This document shows, piece by piece, positions 8,053-15,917 of a DNA stretch of 64,000 bases. How positions within the stretch are numbered: the stretch's first letter is position 1; every line of letters begins with the position of its first letter. The notes below the pieces were generated by a model that worked only from the letters and a program-made list of their open reading frames with translations, was not told the origin of the DNA and did not search any database. The translations under genes and the position numbers were made by a program. This stretch comes from Actinocorallia populi (GTDB lineage: Bacteria > Actinomycetota > Actinomycetes > Streptosporangiales > Streptosporangiaceae). Where the stretch lies: positions 434,001 through 498,000 of the forward strand of contig NZ_PVZV01000003.1 of the NCBI RefSeq assembly GCF_002995495.1, read 5' to 3'.

Positions 8053-9447
8053 ATGCGCCGCAGCGGCCGACTCGTCCTCGCCGGAACCCTCGCCCTGTCC
8101 CTCCTCCTCGGCGCGTACACCGTCGACGGCTGGGGCCGCGACGCCGGGCGCGGCGCCTCCCCGCGCTTCATCACCGACGCGCAGGGCCGCTCCCTGATCC
8201 TGCACGGGCTCAACACCCAGAGCAGCGCCAAATCCGCGCCCGACGGCATGCCCACCGACTACGACGAGAAGTTCATCGACGCCGAACGCGAACTGCTCGG
8301 CTCCAACCTCGTCCGCTTCCTCCTGCAGTGGCGCAGCCTGGAGCCCGCCCCCGGCCGGTACGACGAGGCCTACCTCGACCGGGTGGAGACCTGGGTCCGC
8401 TGGTACGCCGAACGCGGCATCCTCGTCATGCTCGACATGCACCAGGACATCTACGGACCCGCCGTCAACGGCAACGGCGCGCCCGCCTGGGCGACGAAGC
8501 ACGACGGGCTGCCCGCCCCCGCCCAGGACCCGTGGGAGCTCGGCTACGTCCAGCCCGGCACGATGCGGGCGTTCGACCACTTCTGGAACACCACCGGCGA
8601 GCACCCCGGACTCCGCGACCACTACGCCAGGGCCTGGGCCCACGTCGCGCGGCGCTTCGCCGAGGACCCCGCCGTCCTGGGCTACGACCTGATGAACGAG
8701 CCGTGGGGCGGCAGCCTCCCCGGCCTCCCGTTCGAGCGCGGCCCCCTCTCCGACCTCTACCAGCGGACCACCGACGAGATCCGCAGGGTCGACCGCAACA
8801 AGTGGATCTTCGTCGAGCCGCGCGCGGTCGGCGTCAACTGGGGCCTGGCCTCGGGACTGCGGCCCATCGAGGACCCGGTCGACAGGATCGGCTACGCCCC
8901 GCACCTCTACCCGCTCCCCCTGGACCTCGGCAACGGCTACACCGGGAGCAACCGCACTCTGATCGACCGCACCCTCAACGCCTGGCGCGACGCCGTCACC
9001 GCCACCGCCCGCCGCCAGAACGCCCCGATCGTCCTCGGCGAGTACGGCCTGGACGCCACCAAGCCCGGCGCCCTGGACTTCGTCGACGCCGTCTCCCGCG
9101 TCACCGACGAGATGCACGCCGGACGCGTCTACTGGTCCTCCGACCCCGGCAACGGCTGGAGCCCCTGGACCGCGGACCGCGAGCCGACCGAGCTCGCCCG
9201 GCGGCTGGCCGTCCCCTACCCGCGCGCCGTGGCGGGCACCCCCGTCACCAACGCCTGGGACCCGAAGACCAGGACGCTGAAGCTCGTCTACACCGCCGAC
9301 CCGAAGGTCACCGCGCCCACCGAGTTCTGGCTCCCGTCCGAGGGGACGGTCACCGGCGGCACCGGCACCTGGGACGAGGAGACCGGCCTGCTGACCGTCA
9401 AGGCCCCCGCCACCGGAACGCGGACCCTCACCGTCACCCTGAAATGA
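8053..9447 (+). CDS. Secreted GH5 glycosidase (endoglycoceramidase-like)
   Basis: A 464-residue secreted glycoside hydrolase with ATG at 8053 behind a TTAGGAGG site. It has an N-terminal signal anchor (LVLAGTLALSLLLGAYT), a (beta/alpha)8 cellulase domain (about residues 40-385) and a C-terminal beta domain (about 390-464). GH5 landmarks are RFLLQWRSLEP, VMLDMHQDIYG, the acid/base Glu in YDLMNEPWGG (E216) and the nucleophile Glu in VLGEYGLD (E330). The DMHQD motif and the overall layout match the endoglycoceramidase-related GH5 subfamilies that act on glycolipids. The exact substrate cannot be read from sequence. A strong hairpin follows the stop. Confidence 0.9.
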   Translation: MRRSGRLVLAGTLALSLLLGAYTVDGWGRDAGRGASPRFITDAQGRSLILHGLNTQSSAKSAPDGMPTDYDEKFIDAERELLGSNLVRFLLQWRSLEPAPGRYDEAYLDRVETWVRWYAERGILVMLDMHQDIYGPAVNGNGAPAWATKHDGLPAPAQDPWELGYVQPGTMRAFDHFWNTTGEHPGLRDHYARAWAHVARRFAEDPAVLGYDLMNEPWGGSLPGLPFERGPLSDLYQRTTDEIRRVDRNKWIFVEPRAVGVNWGLASGLRPIEDPVDRIGYAPHLYPLPLDLGNGYTGSNRTLIDRTLNAWRDAVTATARRQNAPIVLGEYGLDATKPGALDFVDAVSRVTDEMHAGRVYWSSDPGNGWSPWTADREPTELARRLAVPYPRAVAGTPVTNAWDPKTRTLKLVYTADPKVTAPTEFWLPSEGTVTGGTGTWDEETGLLTVKAPATGTRTLTVTLK

Positions 9448-9451
9448 GCAA

Positions 9452-9475
9452 GGCCCGGCGGACGCCCGCCGGGCC
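9452..9475. terminator. Hairpin terminator between GH5 and thioesterase genes
   Basis: A perfect 10-bp stem, GGCCCGGCGG at 9452-9461 and CCGCCGGGCC at 9466-9475, with a 4-base loop. It lies 4 bases past the GH5 stop and before the convergent thioesterase stop, so it can serve both. There is no clear T-run on either side, which is usual in high-GC actinomycetes. Confidence 0.75.
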
Positions 9476-9493
9476 CCTCTGGCACGTTCCCGA

Positions 9494-9919
9494 TCAACCC
9501 TGCGGCGCGTCCCGCAGCATGCAGGTCAGCCGGGCCGTGCAGACCCGCCGGTCCTGCTCGTCGGAGATGACGATCTCGTACGTCGCCAGCGTGCGCCCGC
9601 CGTGGATACGCGTGGCCACCCCGGTCACGAACCCCTCGGTCGCCGACCGGTGGTGCGTGGCGTTGATCTCCACGCCGACCGCGATCCGCCCCTCCCCCGC
9701 GTGCAGCGCCGACCCGACGGAGCCGAGCGTCTCGGCCAGCACGCAGGAGGCCCCGCCGTGCAGCAGCCCGTAGGGCTGGGTGTTGCCCTTCACCGGCATC
9801 CGCCCCACGACCCGCTCCGCCGAGGCCTCGAGGAACTCCAACCCCATGTTCGTCGCGAGATCGCCCATCGGGTTCCCATTGGCGACCTGCTTCAAGGCCG
9901 CCTGCTGCTCGTTGTTCAC
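9494..9919 (-). CDS. PaaI-family hotdog thioesterase
   Basis: A 141-residue hotdog-fold acyl-CoA thioesterase. The GTG start at 9919 has an AGGAG site ten bases upstream. The hotdog hallmarks are the loop YGLLHGGASCVLAETLGS with the HGG-x-x-x-x-x-E arrangement (Glu as likely catalytic residue) and the strand VGVEINATHHRSA. Such proteins hydrolyse aromatic or short acyl-CoA esters; related genes often lie beside polA in actinomycetes. The start codon overlaps the stop of the TnpB-related reading frame as GTGA, because that element inserted in the upstream region (see findings). Confidence 0.9.
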   Translation of the reverse strand: MNNEQQAALKQVANGNPMGDLATNMGLEFLEASAERVVGRMPVKGNTQPYGLLHGGASCVLAETLGSVGSALHAGEGRIAVGVEINATHHRSATEGFVTGVATRIHGGRTLATYEIVISDEQDRRVCTARLTCMLRDAPQG

Positions 9920-12063
9920 GCCGCGCAACTCCTGGCAATAGGTCCGGCCACTCGCCGGAAACTGTCCGACGTCGAGACTAAGGCCTGTTCCTTCGCGCCT
10001 GATGCGCAGGTCGGAACAGTCCGGGGCCCGATGACGTCTGTCCGGTGAGGTCCCTGGCGGGTCCCTGTCCGGGGTCGGCTCCACTGGCGTTCCGGATGCG
10101 ACCGAGCAGAGGCCGTCCGCTTCCGGGTACGGCTGCCGTTCTTCCCCCGCGTCCGTCGAGCGGGGCGGGAGCGGGTGACGGTTGACTCGGTCAGGGCTCC
10201 TTGCAGCCCGAGCCCGAACACGTCCAGAGCGTGCCGGGAAGTCGAGAAGTCGACCGACGCCGTCCTGGGGTCGGCCTGATCGGTCCAGGTGACGAAGGCT
10301 CCGAGTGCGGCCGAGACCAGGTCACGGTCCCCGGTCAGTCCGCAGGCGGGACAACGATGGATGCGGTCGGCGAGTGCTTTGTTCACTTTCTGCCCGCATA
10401 GGCAGTGCTGGGAGAGCGCGGTGGTGAACGTCGAAGCGCGCCCCAGCCGCCCTCCCGCCGCAGCGCACTCGACCGCCAGGGCAGAAGTGAGCATCCCGGG
10501 CGTGAAGGCCGCGCATGCCCTGCCCCATCGCCGGAACCAGGAGGAGAGGATGCAGGCTTCCACCGTCAGGTGTACTCCATGGACGGCGACCAGGTGGGAG
10601 GCCATCTGCCGAGCACGGGCCCGCTGGGCTTCGGTGCGTCCCGCCCGCTCGGCACGGATAAGGGTACGCAGCTTGCGGTAGCCGACGGTGAGCCGGTCTT
10701 TTCGATACGCGTTGCGCGGACGGCCCGCCCGGTCCGCCAGACGGGAGCCCTTGGGCAGGTCGACATGACGGGTGGGCAGTCCAGCGGCCCGTCTGCGTTG
10801 TTCGCGTTTGCGCTGACGGCGAGACAGCTCGTACTGCGCCTTGTTCGAAGCCCTCCGAGAGCGCTCGAGGGCTCGTGCCCGCCTACGGACGGTGCGCCGG
10901 TCCCGCTCTATCGCGGCCTTCTCCACCTCGGTGAGAACGATCTGGTCGGCCAGCACCGGCCCATCGGCTGGATCCAGGGTGACCGGCAGAGAGACGATCG
11001 ACAGGTTGGAGACGTTCACGTCCACTCCGCCGACCCGCTCGAGTGCGGCGACACATCGTCTGCGCTCGCGGGTGGCCGGGGAGATGTAGCCGCCATCCAA
11101 GATCATCAGGTGTGCTTCGTAGGTCCACCCGCCAGGAGCCGACAGACAGGGCCTGCGCACCAAGTCGATCTTGTGCCATAGCTGCGGACGCCCCAAGAAG
11201 TGGCGCAGCCATCGCCAGCGGCCCGCACCCGATGGCAAGCGGACCGGCAACGCCAGCTCTCCGCGCTCGCTGTCGGGGCCACCGGCGAACACCACGGTCA
11301 GTGGCCCGTCGTGGTCCCACCATGAGCACTTGCCCGGCCGGTCGGCGACAGGCCGGGGTGGGCGCAGCCGCCTGGGCTGGGCCAGCACCGGCGTTCCTGG
11401 TGCCAGAGACACCACTTGCGCCGGAGTGGCCGTCTCTGCCGGCAGCGCGGGGTGGCGGTAGGCGTCCAGATGACCTTGCAGGCTACCGTGCAGCCGGAAT
11501 GTCTCCCATTTGCGGGCCCGTGTGTGCGAACGGGCCCGACCTGCGATCCGTCGGTACTCCCACCAGGATCCGACTCTGGGACGCCCTGCCCGACGGCCCG
11601 AGGCGTCGGGGAACAAGTGGCGTTCCACTCCCGTCCACACCTCGTCGGCCTGGTGCATGACCAACGCCTTGGACACGTGGTGCTTCAGCCAGCCCGCTCC
11701 GTCCACATGCGCGTAGGCGATCCGCTCCAGGTCCCGGCGCGACAGGCCCAGCTCACGTCGCCACCTCGCCGCGTCGTCCTGCCGGCGACGACCGCCCGCC
11801 CAGAACTCCGCCAGCCGGGAACGGGTGCTCCTCTGCAACGCACGCTTGACACAGAACATCGACCAGAACAGTGATTCCAACCGGGCCGCAGCCTGATCGT
11901 CGACCGCCAGCGGCAGGCGGATCACCGACACCGGGCCCTCATACCGCCATGCCGGGGCCTTGTTGGCCCCTCGAGTCCGGCGCGCTCCGCTGCCGGGATC
12001 ATCGGGCGTGCCCGAAGACCCCGCACTGGCAGCGGTCGTTTTCATGGCCACAGATCTTGCCAT
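9916..12063 (-). CDS. TnpB-related (IS200/IS605 accessory-type) RuvC nuclease-like protein
   Basis: A long TnpB-like protein, 715 residues from the ATG at 12063 (709 from 12045; both have weak ribosome sites). The C-terminal half has the split RuvC nuclease signature: Asp in GGVDVNVSNLS (D348), Glu in LTVEACILSS (E502) and Asp in GDRDLVSAAL (D581), with a zinc ribbon CLCG...RCPACG just before the last Asp. An Arg/Lys-rich helical insert lies around residues 385-470. The first 330 residues are far longer than in compact TnpB (about 400 aa in total). TnpB proteins are RNA-guided nucleases that keep IS200/IS605 and IS607 elements. No TnpA transposase is present. The last ~110 residues are Arg/Ser/Thr-rich and the frame runs past the element edge into the thioesterase leader. 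Confidence 0.82.
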   Translation of the reverse strand: MARSVAMKTTAASAGSSGTPDDPGSGARRTRGANKAPAWRYEGPVSVIRLPLAVDDQAAARLESLFWSMFCVKRALQRSTRSRLAEFWAGGRRRQDDAARWRRELGLSRRDLERIAYAHVDGAGWLKHHVSKALVMHQADEVWTGVERHLFPDASGRRAGRPRVGSWWEYRRIAGRARSHTRARKWETFRLHGSLQGHLDAYRHPALPAETATPAQVVSLAPGTPVLAQPRRLRPPRPVADRPGKCSWWDHDGPLTVVFAGGPDSERGELALPVRLPSGAGRWRWLRHFLGRPQLWHKIDLVRRPCLSAPGGWTYEAHLMILDGGYISPATRERRRCVAALERVGGVDVNVSNLSIVSLPVTLDPADGPVLADQIVLTEVEKAAIERDRRTVRRRARALERSRRASNKAQYELSRRQRKREQRRRAAGLPTRHVDLPKGSRLADRAGRPRNAYRKDRLTVGYRKLRTLIRAERAGRTEAQRARARQMASHLVAVHGVHLTVEACILSSWFRRWGRACAAFTPGMLTSALAVECAAAGGRLGRASTFTTALSQHCLCGQKVNKALADRIHRCPACGLTGDRDLVSAALGAFVTWTDQADPRTASVDFSTSRHALDVFGLGLQGALTESTVTRSRPARRTRGKNGSRTRKRTASARSHPERQWSRPRTGTRQGPHRTDVIGPRTVPTCASGAKEQALVSTSDSFRRVAGPIARSCAA
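9953..9968. repeat. 16-bp direct repeat, left copy
   Basis: CGCCGGAAACTGTCCG, identical to the copy at 12270-12285. It bounds the TnpB-related insertion on its 3' side, and lies in the promoter region of the leftward thioesterase gene. Confidence 0.85.
9985..10019 (-). other. Imperfect hairpin near the 3' edge of the TnpB element (candidate guide-RNA scaffold end)
   Basis: CTGTTCC at 9985-9991 pairs with GGAACAG at 10013-10019, enclosing a second stem CCTG (9998-10001) and CAGG (10007-10010) with a 5-base loop. TnpB elements carry a structured right-end RNA (omega or reRNA) overlapping the 3' end of the gene, and its last hairpin lies close to the element boundary; this one is 16 bases from the direct repeat. 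That it acts as such a scaffold is inference. Confidence 0.45.
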
Positions 12064-12269
12064 GAGCAACAGTCCAAACACAGGGAGTCATCAAAACCTC
12101 TCTCATACTTCGCCAAATTCACGGCTGTCGCTCGAGTGGCACTCCGGAAGCATTCCTCTCCTGCACGGCCGGAGCGGAACAGGACGGGCGGTCAGGTCAA
12201 AGGGACGTCCCGGCTCTGGGCCCGCGCCCTTGAAGTCGTGGAGCCCGCTGCGTTCGGGCCTGCCGAACA

Positions 12270-12285
12270 CGCCGGAAACTGTCCG
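12270..12285. repeat. 16-bp direct repeat, right copy
   Basis: CGCCGGAAACTGTCCG, the second copy of the repeat bounding the TnpB-related insertion. It ends 22 bases before the polA start codon and overlaps the expected -35 region of the polA promoter. Confidence 0.85.
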
Positions 12286-12301
12286 TGCACCGCATTAGGC
12301 T
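12273..12301 (+). promoter_or_regulatory. Possible leaderless polA promoter
   Basis: A TAGGCT hexamer at 12296-12301 places the expected transcription start at the polA GTG (12308), so the mRNA may be leaderless. The -35 position falls inside the 16-bp repeat (CGGAAA at 12273-12278), a poor match to consensus. Prediction from sequence only. Confidence 0.35.
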
Positions 12302-12307
12302 CTGGGG

Positions 12308-15010
12308 GTGGCTACTTCGGAACCGACCCCTGAGACCCTGCTGCTGCTGGATGGGCACTCGCTGGCCTATCGGGCGTTCTACGCCCTGCCGGTGGAGAAC
12401 TTCTCCACGACCACGGGGCAGCACACCAACGCCGTGTTCGGGTTCACCTCGATGCTGGTGAACGTGCTGCGGGACGAGAAGCCGAGCCATGTGGCGGTCT
12501 GCTTCGACCGGTCGGAGCCGACGTTCCGGCACACCGCCTACGACGAGTACAAGGCGGGGCGTGCCAAGACGCCGGACGAGTTCCGCAGCCAGGTGCAGCT
12601 GATCTGCGAGATGCTCGACACACTGAAGATCACCCACCTGTCGCTGGCGGGGTACGAGGCCGACGACCTCATCGCCACGCTGGCCACGCGGGCCACGGCG
12701 CGGGGCATGCGCACGCTGATCGTCACCGGGGACCGTGACGCCTTCCAGCTCGTCGACGACCGTGTCACCGTGCTGTACCCGGTCAAGGGGGTGTCGGTGC
12801 TGGCGCGGATGGACCCCGAGGCCGTCACCGCCAAGTACGGGGTGCCGCCGCAGCGGTACCGGGAGCTGGCCGCCCTCGTCGGCGAGACCAGCGACAACCT
12901 GCCCGGGGTGCCGGGGGTGGGGCCCAAGACCGCCGCCAAGTGGCTGCTGGCCCACGACGGCCTGGACAACCTCGTCGCCCAGGTCGACAAGATCAAGGGC
13001 AAGGCCGGGGAGAGCCTGCGCGAGCACCTGGGCCAGGTGCTGCGCAACCAGCAGCTCAACAAGCTCGACTGCGACGCGCCGGTGGAGGCCGACCCGGCGG
13101 CGCTGAACATCGGCGAGTGGGACCGGCAGGAGATCCAGGCGCTGCTGGACACCCTGGAGTTCCGGGGCGAGCTGCGCGACCGCCTGTTCACCACGCTCAC
13201 CGCGCACGCCGGCGGCGAGGAGCCCGCCGAGACCGGGGAGGGCTTCTCCGTCGAGCTGACCCGCCCGGAGGCGGGCGGGCTCGCCGCGTGGCTGGCCGAG
13301 CACGCCCGCAAGGGCCGCACGGGCATCGCGGTCTCGGGGCGCTGGGCCCGCGGCACCGGCGAGCTGACCGCGGTGGCGCTGGCCGCCGCCGACGGCGCGG
13401 CCGTGCACTTCGACCCGGCGCTGCTGGACCCCGCCGACGAGCAGGCCTTCGCCGCCTGGCTGGCCGACGAGGCGGCTCCCAAGGCGGTGCACGACGCCAA
13501 GGGCCCCCTCCAGGCGTTCGCCGCCCGCGGCCTGACCCTGGCCGGGGTCACCAGCGACACCGCCCTGTCCTGCTACCTGGTGGCGCCCGACCAGCGCTCC
13601 TACGAGCTGGGCGAGCAGGTGCTGCGCTTCCTGCACAAGGAGCTGCGCGAGGGCGCCGAGCAGTCCGGCCAGCTCACCCTGGACGGCTCCGACGAGGACA
13701 CCGCCGCCCAGGACCTGGCGGTGCGCGCCCTGGCCGTGCTGGAGCTGGCCGACGCGCTCGACGCCGAGCTGGCCGAGCGCGGCGCGGACCGGCTGCTGCA
13801 CGAGCTGGAGCTGCCGCTGGTGGACATCCTGGCCCGGATGGAGCGGGCCGGCATCGCCATCGACCACGACCACCTGGCGGGCCTGTCGGCGTCCATGGGC
13901 GGCCAGGCCAAGCAGGTCGAGCAGGGCGCGTTCGACGCGGTCGGCCACGAGTTCAACCTGGGCTCGCCCAAGCAGGTGCAGCAGGTGCTCTTCGACGAGC
14001 TGGGCCTGCCCAAGACCAAGCGCACCAAGACCGGCTACACCACCGACTCCGAGGCGCTCACGGGCCTGCTGGAGAAGAACGGCCATCCGGTGCTGGAGAA
14101 CATCCTGCGCTGGCGGGAGGTGGCCAAGCTCAAGTCGATGGTGGACTCGCTGATCCCGCTGGCCGACGAGACCGGCCGGATCCACACCACCTTCAACCAG
14201 ACGGTCGCCGCGACCGGCCGCCTGTCGTCCACCGACCCGAACGTGCAGAACATCCCGGCCCGCACCGAGGAGGGCCGCCAGATCCGCGCGGCGTTCACCG
14301 TCGGGGAGGGCTACGACTGCCTGCTGACCGCCGACTACAGCCAGATCGAGCTGCGGATCATGGCGCACCTGTCGGGGGACACCGAGCTGATCGAGGCGTT
14401 CGTGTCCGGCGCGGACTTCCACACCATCACCGCCGCCAAGGTCTTCGCCCTGGAGCCCGGCCAGATCGGCACCGAGCTGCGCAGCAAGATCAAGGCGATG
14501 AACTACGGCCTGGCCTACGGCCTGTCGGAGTACGGCCTGTCCCAGCAGCTGCGCATCACCCCGGGTGAGGCGCGGGAGTTGAAGGAGGGCTACTTCGAGG
14601 TCTTCGGCGGGGTGCGCGACTACCTGGCCTCGGTGGTGGCCGACGCGCGCCGCGACGGCTACACCTCCACGATCCTGGGCCGCCGCCGCTACCTGCCGGA
14701 CCTCAACTCCGACAATCGGCAGCGCCGCGAGATGGCCGAGCGCATGGCGCTGAACGCGCCCATCCAGGGTTCGGCCGCCGACATCATCAAGGTCGCCATG
14801 ATCCGGATCGACGCCGCGCTGCGCGAGGCGGGGCTGCGGTCGCGGATGCTGCTCCAGGTGCACGACGAACTGATCTTCGAGGTCTGCTCCGAGGAGCTGG
14901 AGGCCCTCCAGGAGCTGGTCCGCCGGGAGATGGACGGCGCCTACACGCTGCGCGCCCCGCTGGCCGTGGCGATGGGCACGGGCCGCACCTGGTACGACGC
15001 CGCGCACTGA
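12308..15010 (+). CDS. polA: DNA polymerase I
   Basis: A 900-residue DNA polymerase I for Okazaki fragment maturation and repair. It has an N-terminal 5' nuclease domain (about 1-300, with DGHSLAYRAFYALP and GYEADDLIATLA and the helix-hairpin-helix VPGVGPKTAAKWL), a degenerate 3' exonuclease domain (about 310-480) in which the usual acidic exonuclease motif is replaced by VSGRWARG, so no proofreading is expected, and a polymerase domain with motif A DYSQIELRIMAHLS, motif B KIKAMNYGLAYGLS and motif C QVHDELIFEV. Motif B has Tyr at the position that decides dideoxynucleotide acceptance, as in other actinobacterial enzymes. GTG start; length is normal. Confidence 0.98.
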   Translation: MATSEPTPETLLLLDGHSLAYRAFYALPVENFSTTTGQHTNAVFGFTSMLVNVLRDEKPSHVAVCFDRSEPTFRHTAYDEYKAGRAKTPDEFRSQVQLICEMLDTLKITHLSLAGYEADDLIATLATRATARGMRTLIVTGDRDAFQLVDDRVTVLYPVKGVSVLARMDPEAVTAKYGVPPQRYRELAALVGETSDNLPGVPGVGPKTAAKWLLAHDGLDNLVAQVDKIKGKAGESLREHLGQVLRNQQLNKLDCDAPVEADPAALNIGEWDRQEIQALLDTLEFRGELRDRLFTTLTAHAGGEEPAETGEGFSVELTRPEAGGLAAWLAEHARKGRTGIAVSGRWARGTGELTAVALAAADGAAVHFDPALLDPADEQAFAAWLADEAAPKAVHDAKGPLQAFAARGLTLAGVTSDTALSCYLVAPDQRSYELGEQVLRFLHKELREGAEQSGQLTLDGSDEDTAAQDLAVRALAVLELADALDAELAERGADRLLHELELPLVDILARMERAGIAIDHDHLAGLSASMGGQAKQVEQGAFDAVGHEFNLGSPKQVQQVLFDELGLPKTKRTKTGYTTDSEALTGLLEKNGHPVLENILRWREVAKLKSMVDSLIPLADETGRIHTTFNQTVAATGRLSSTDPNVQNIPARTEEGRQIRAAFTVGEGYDCLLTADYSQIELRIMAHLSGDTELIEAFVSGADFHTITAAKVFALEPGQIGTELRSKIKAMNYGLAYGLSEYGLSQQLRITPGEARELKEGYFEVFGGVRDYLASVVADARRDGYTSTILGRRRYLPDLNSDNRQRREMAERMALNAPIQGSAADIIKVAMIRIDAALREAGLRSRMLLQVHDELIFEVCSEELEALQELVRREMDGAYTLRAPLAVAMGTGRTWYDAAH

Positions 15011-15168
15011 CCGCAAGACCACCCGATACCCACCCGTCTCCCCACGGATTCCGGGGACCGCGGCAGCGATTCCCCGGTCGGCTGTTTCAGGTCCCCGCCC
15101 GCTGGAGAGATCTTGGTGCAGCACGAAGTCTCCGGGGTTTCGGTCAGGCATCGGGTGGTCCGGAGACT

Positions 15169-15198
15169 TTGCGCGAGACGGCCGCGGGTCGCTACCGT
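15169..15198 (+). promoter_or_regulatory. Promoter for small RNA downstream of polA
   Basis: TTGCGC at 15169-15174 and TACCGT at 15193-15198 are separated by 18 bases, a plausible primary-sigma promoter. The start would fall near 15205, just ahead of the long hairpin at 15210. Confidence 0.5.
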
Positions 15199-15204
15199 GG
15201 ACCG

Positions 15205-15289
15205 TACGGGGGTCTGGAAGCGCTGAGTAGATAACGCGCACCTTCGGGGAAGAGGTGTGCGGCCCCAAAGGCGCTTCCAGACCCTTTTT
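15205..15289 (+). ncRNA. Candidate structured small RNA with intrinsic terminator
   Basis: A perfect 14-bp stem, GGGTCTGGAAGCGC at 15210-15223 with GCGCTTCCAGACCC at 15271-15284, is followed at once by five T (15285-15289). Inside it is a second stem, GCGCACCT (15236-15243) with AGGTGTGC (15253-15260, one G-U pair), flanked by the unpaired stretches TGAGTAGATAAC and GGCCCCAAAG. A promoter-like pair lies just upstream, about 160 bases past the polA stop. The compact closed fold with its own promoter and U-tract suggests an independent RNA of about 80 bases rather than a simple polA terminator. I could not match it to a named family. Confidence 0.55.
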
Positions 15290-15326
15290 CGCTCCTGTCC
15301 CCCGCCCCGCTCCAGATCGGCCGCCG

Positions 15327-15881
15327 ATGAGCCGTATCCCGGATTCCCCGCTCCGCCTGCTCGCCGCTCTCGCCCTGTGCTGCGGCGGGCTCGCCGGGTG
15401 CTCCGGACAGGAGGAGGAGGCGCGGGGGCCGGAGCGCTACCGGCAGGAGCCGCGTCCGGTCCGCGACGGAGAGCGGGCGGTCGGCTCCCCCGCCCGTCCC
15501 AGCGGGGAGCTGCTCTTCCAGGTCCTGGGGGTGACCCACGGGATCGCCCGGACGACCGGGAGCCACGCCGAGGTGGACGCGAGGCGGGGCCAGTACGTCC
15601 GGGTCAGGCTGCTCGTGGAGAACAAGGGCCGCACCACCGCCGGGCTGGACCTCGGCGAGCAGCGGCTGGAGACCTCCGGCGGCCGCTCCTTCTCCCCCGA
15701 CGGGCCGACCATGACGCTCAAGCGCCAGCCCCTCTCCCCCGAGCTGGGCGGGGGCGTCCGGCTGGAGTTCGACCTGTGGTACGACATCCCGGCCGGGCTC
15801 CGGCCGAGCGGGATGGTGCTGCTGGGCGGCACGCCCTACACCACGGCCCCGCCTCCGGCCGCCGAGATCCCGTTGCCGTGA
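15327..15881 (+). CDS. DUF4352-type lipoprotein
   Basis: A 184-residue predicted lipoprotein with lipobox GGLAGCSG (Cys about residue 24), a disordered charged linker and an immunoglobulin-like beta domain from about residue 60. The domain shows the DUF4352 pattern: strands [13 protein letters not shown], a [12 protein letters not shown] core and ending strands [13 protein letters not shown] and MVLLGG. DUF4352 proteins are secreted or surface proteins of unclear function. The start at 15327 (MSRIPDSP) gives a proper signal peptide; the frame opens earlier only through the small-RNA region. Confidence 0.8.
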   Translation: MSRIPDSPLRLLAALALCCGGLAGCSGQEEEARGPERYRQEPRPVRDGERAVGSPARPSGELLFQVLGVTHGIARTTGSHAEVDARRGQYVRVRLLVENKGRTTAGLDLGEQRLETSGGRSFSPDGPTMTLKRQPLSPELGGGVRLEFDLWYDIPAGLRPSGMVLLGGTPYTTAPPPAAEIPLP

Positions 15882-15917
15882 ACGGGAGCCTGCGGCCGGG
15901 AACGGGGCCGTGGAGGG

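Larger units (their letters stand above)
9953..12285 (-). mobile_element. TnpB-only insertion flanked by 16-bp direct repeats
   Basis: The interval between two identical copies of CGCCGGAAACTGTCCG holds a single gene, the TnpB-related ORF. One repeat copy lies 34 bases upstream of the thioesterase start and the other 22 bases upstream of the polA start, so the insertion separated two divergent genes. No terminal inverted repeats were found. Unit length (repeat plus insert) is 2317 bases. Elements with only TnpB are common and are mobilised in trans; a 16-base duplication is not expected for IS200/IS605 or IS607, so the mobilising enzyme is unclear. Confidence 0.6.

Noticed and set aside
9953-12285. 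Terminal inverted repeats of a classical DDE insertion sequence
   Set aside because: The inner ends next to the two direct repeats do not match each other in either orientation, and the only protein is TnpB-related.
15205-15289. Riboswitch for the DUF4352 lipoprotein
   Set aside because: The closing stem is followed by a U-tract 38 bases before the gene and no known ligand-binding core was recognised; a stand-alone RNA fits better.
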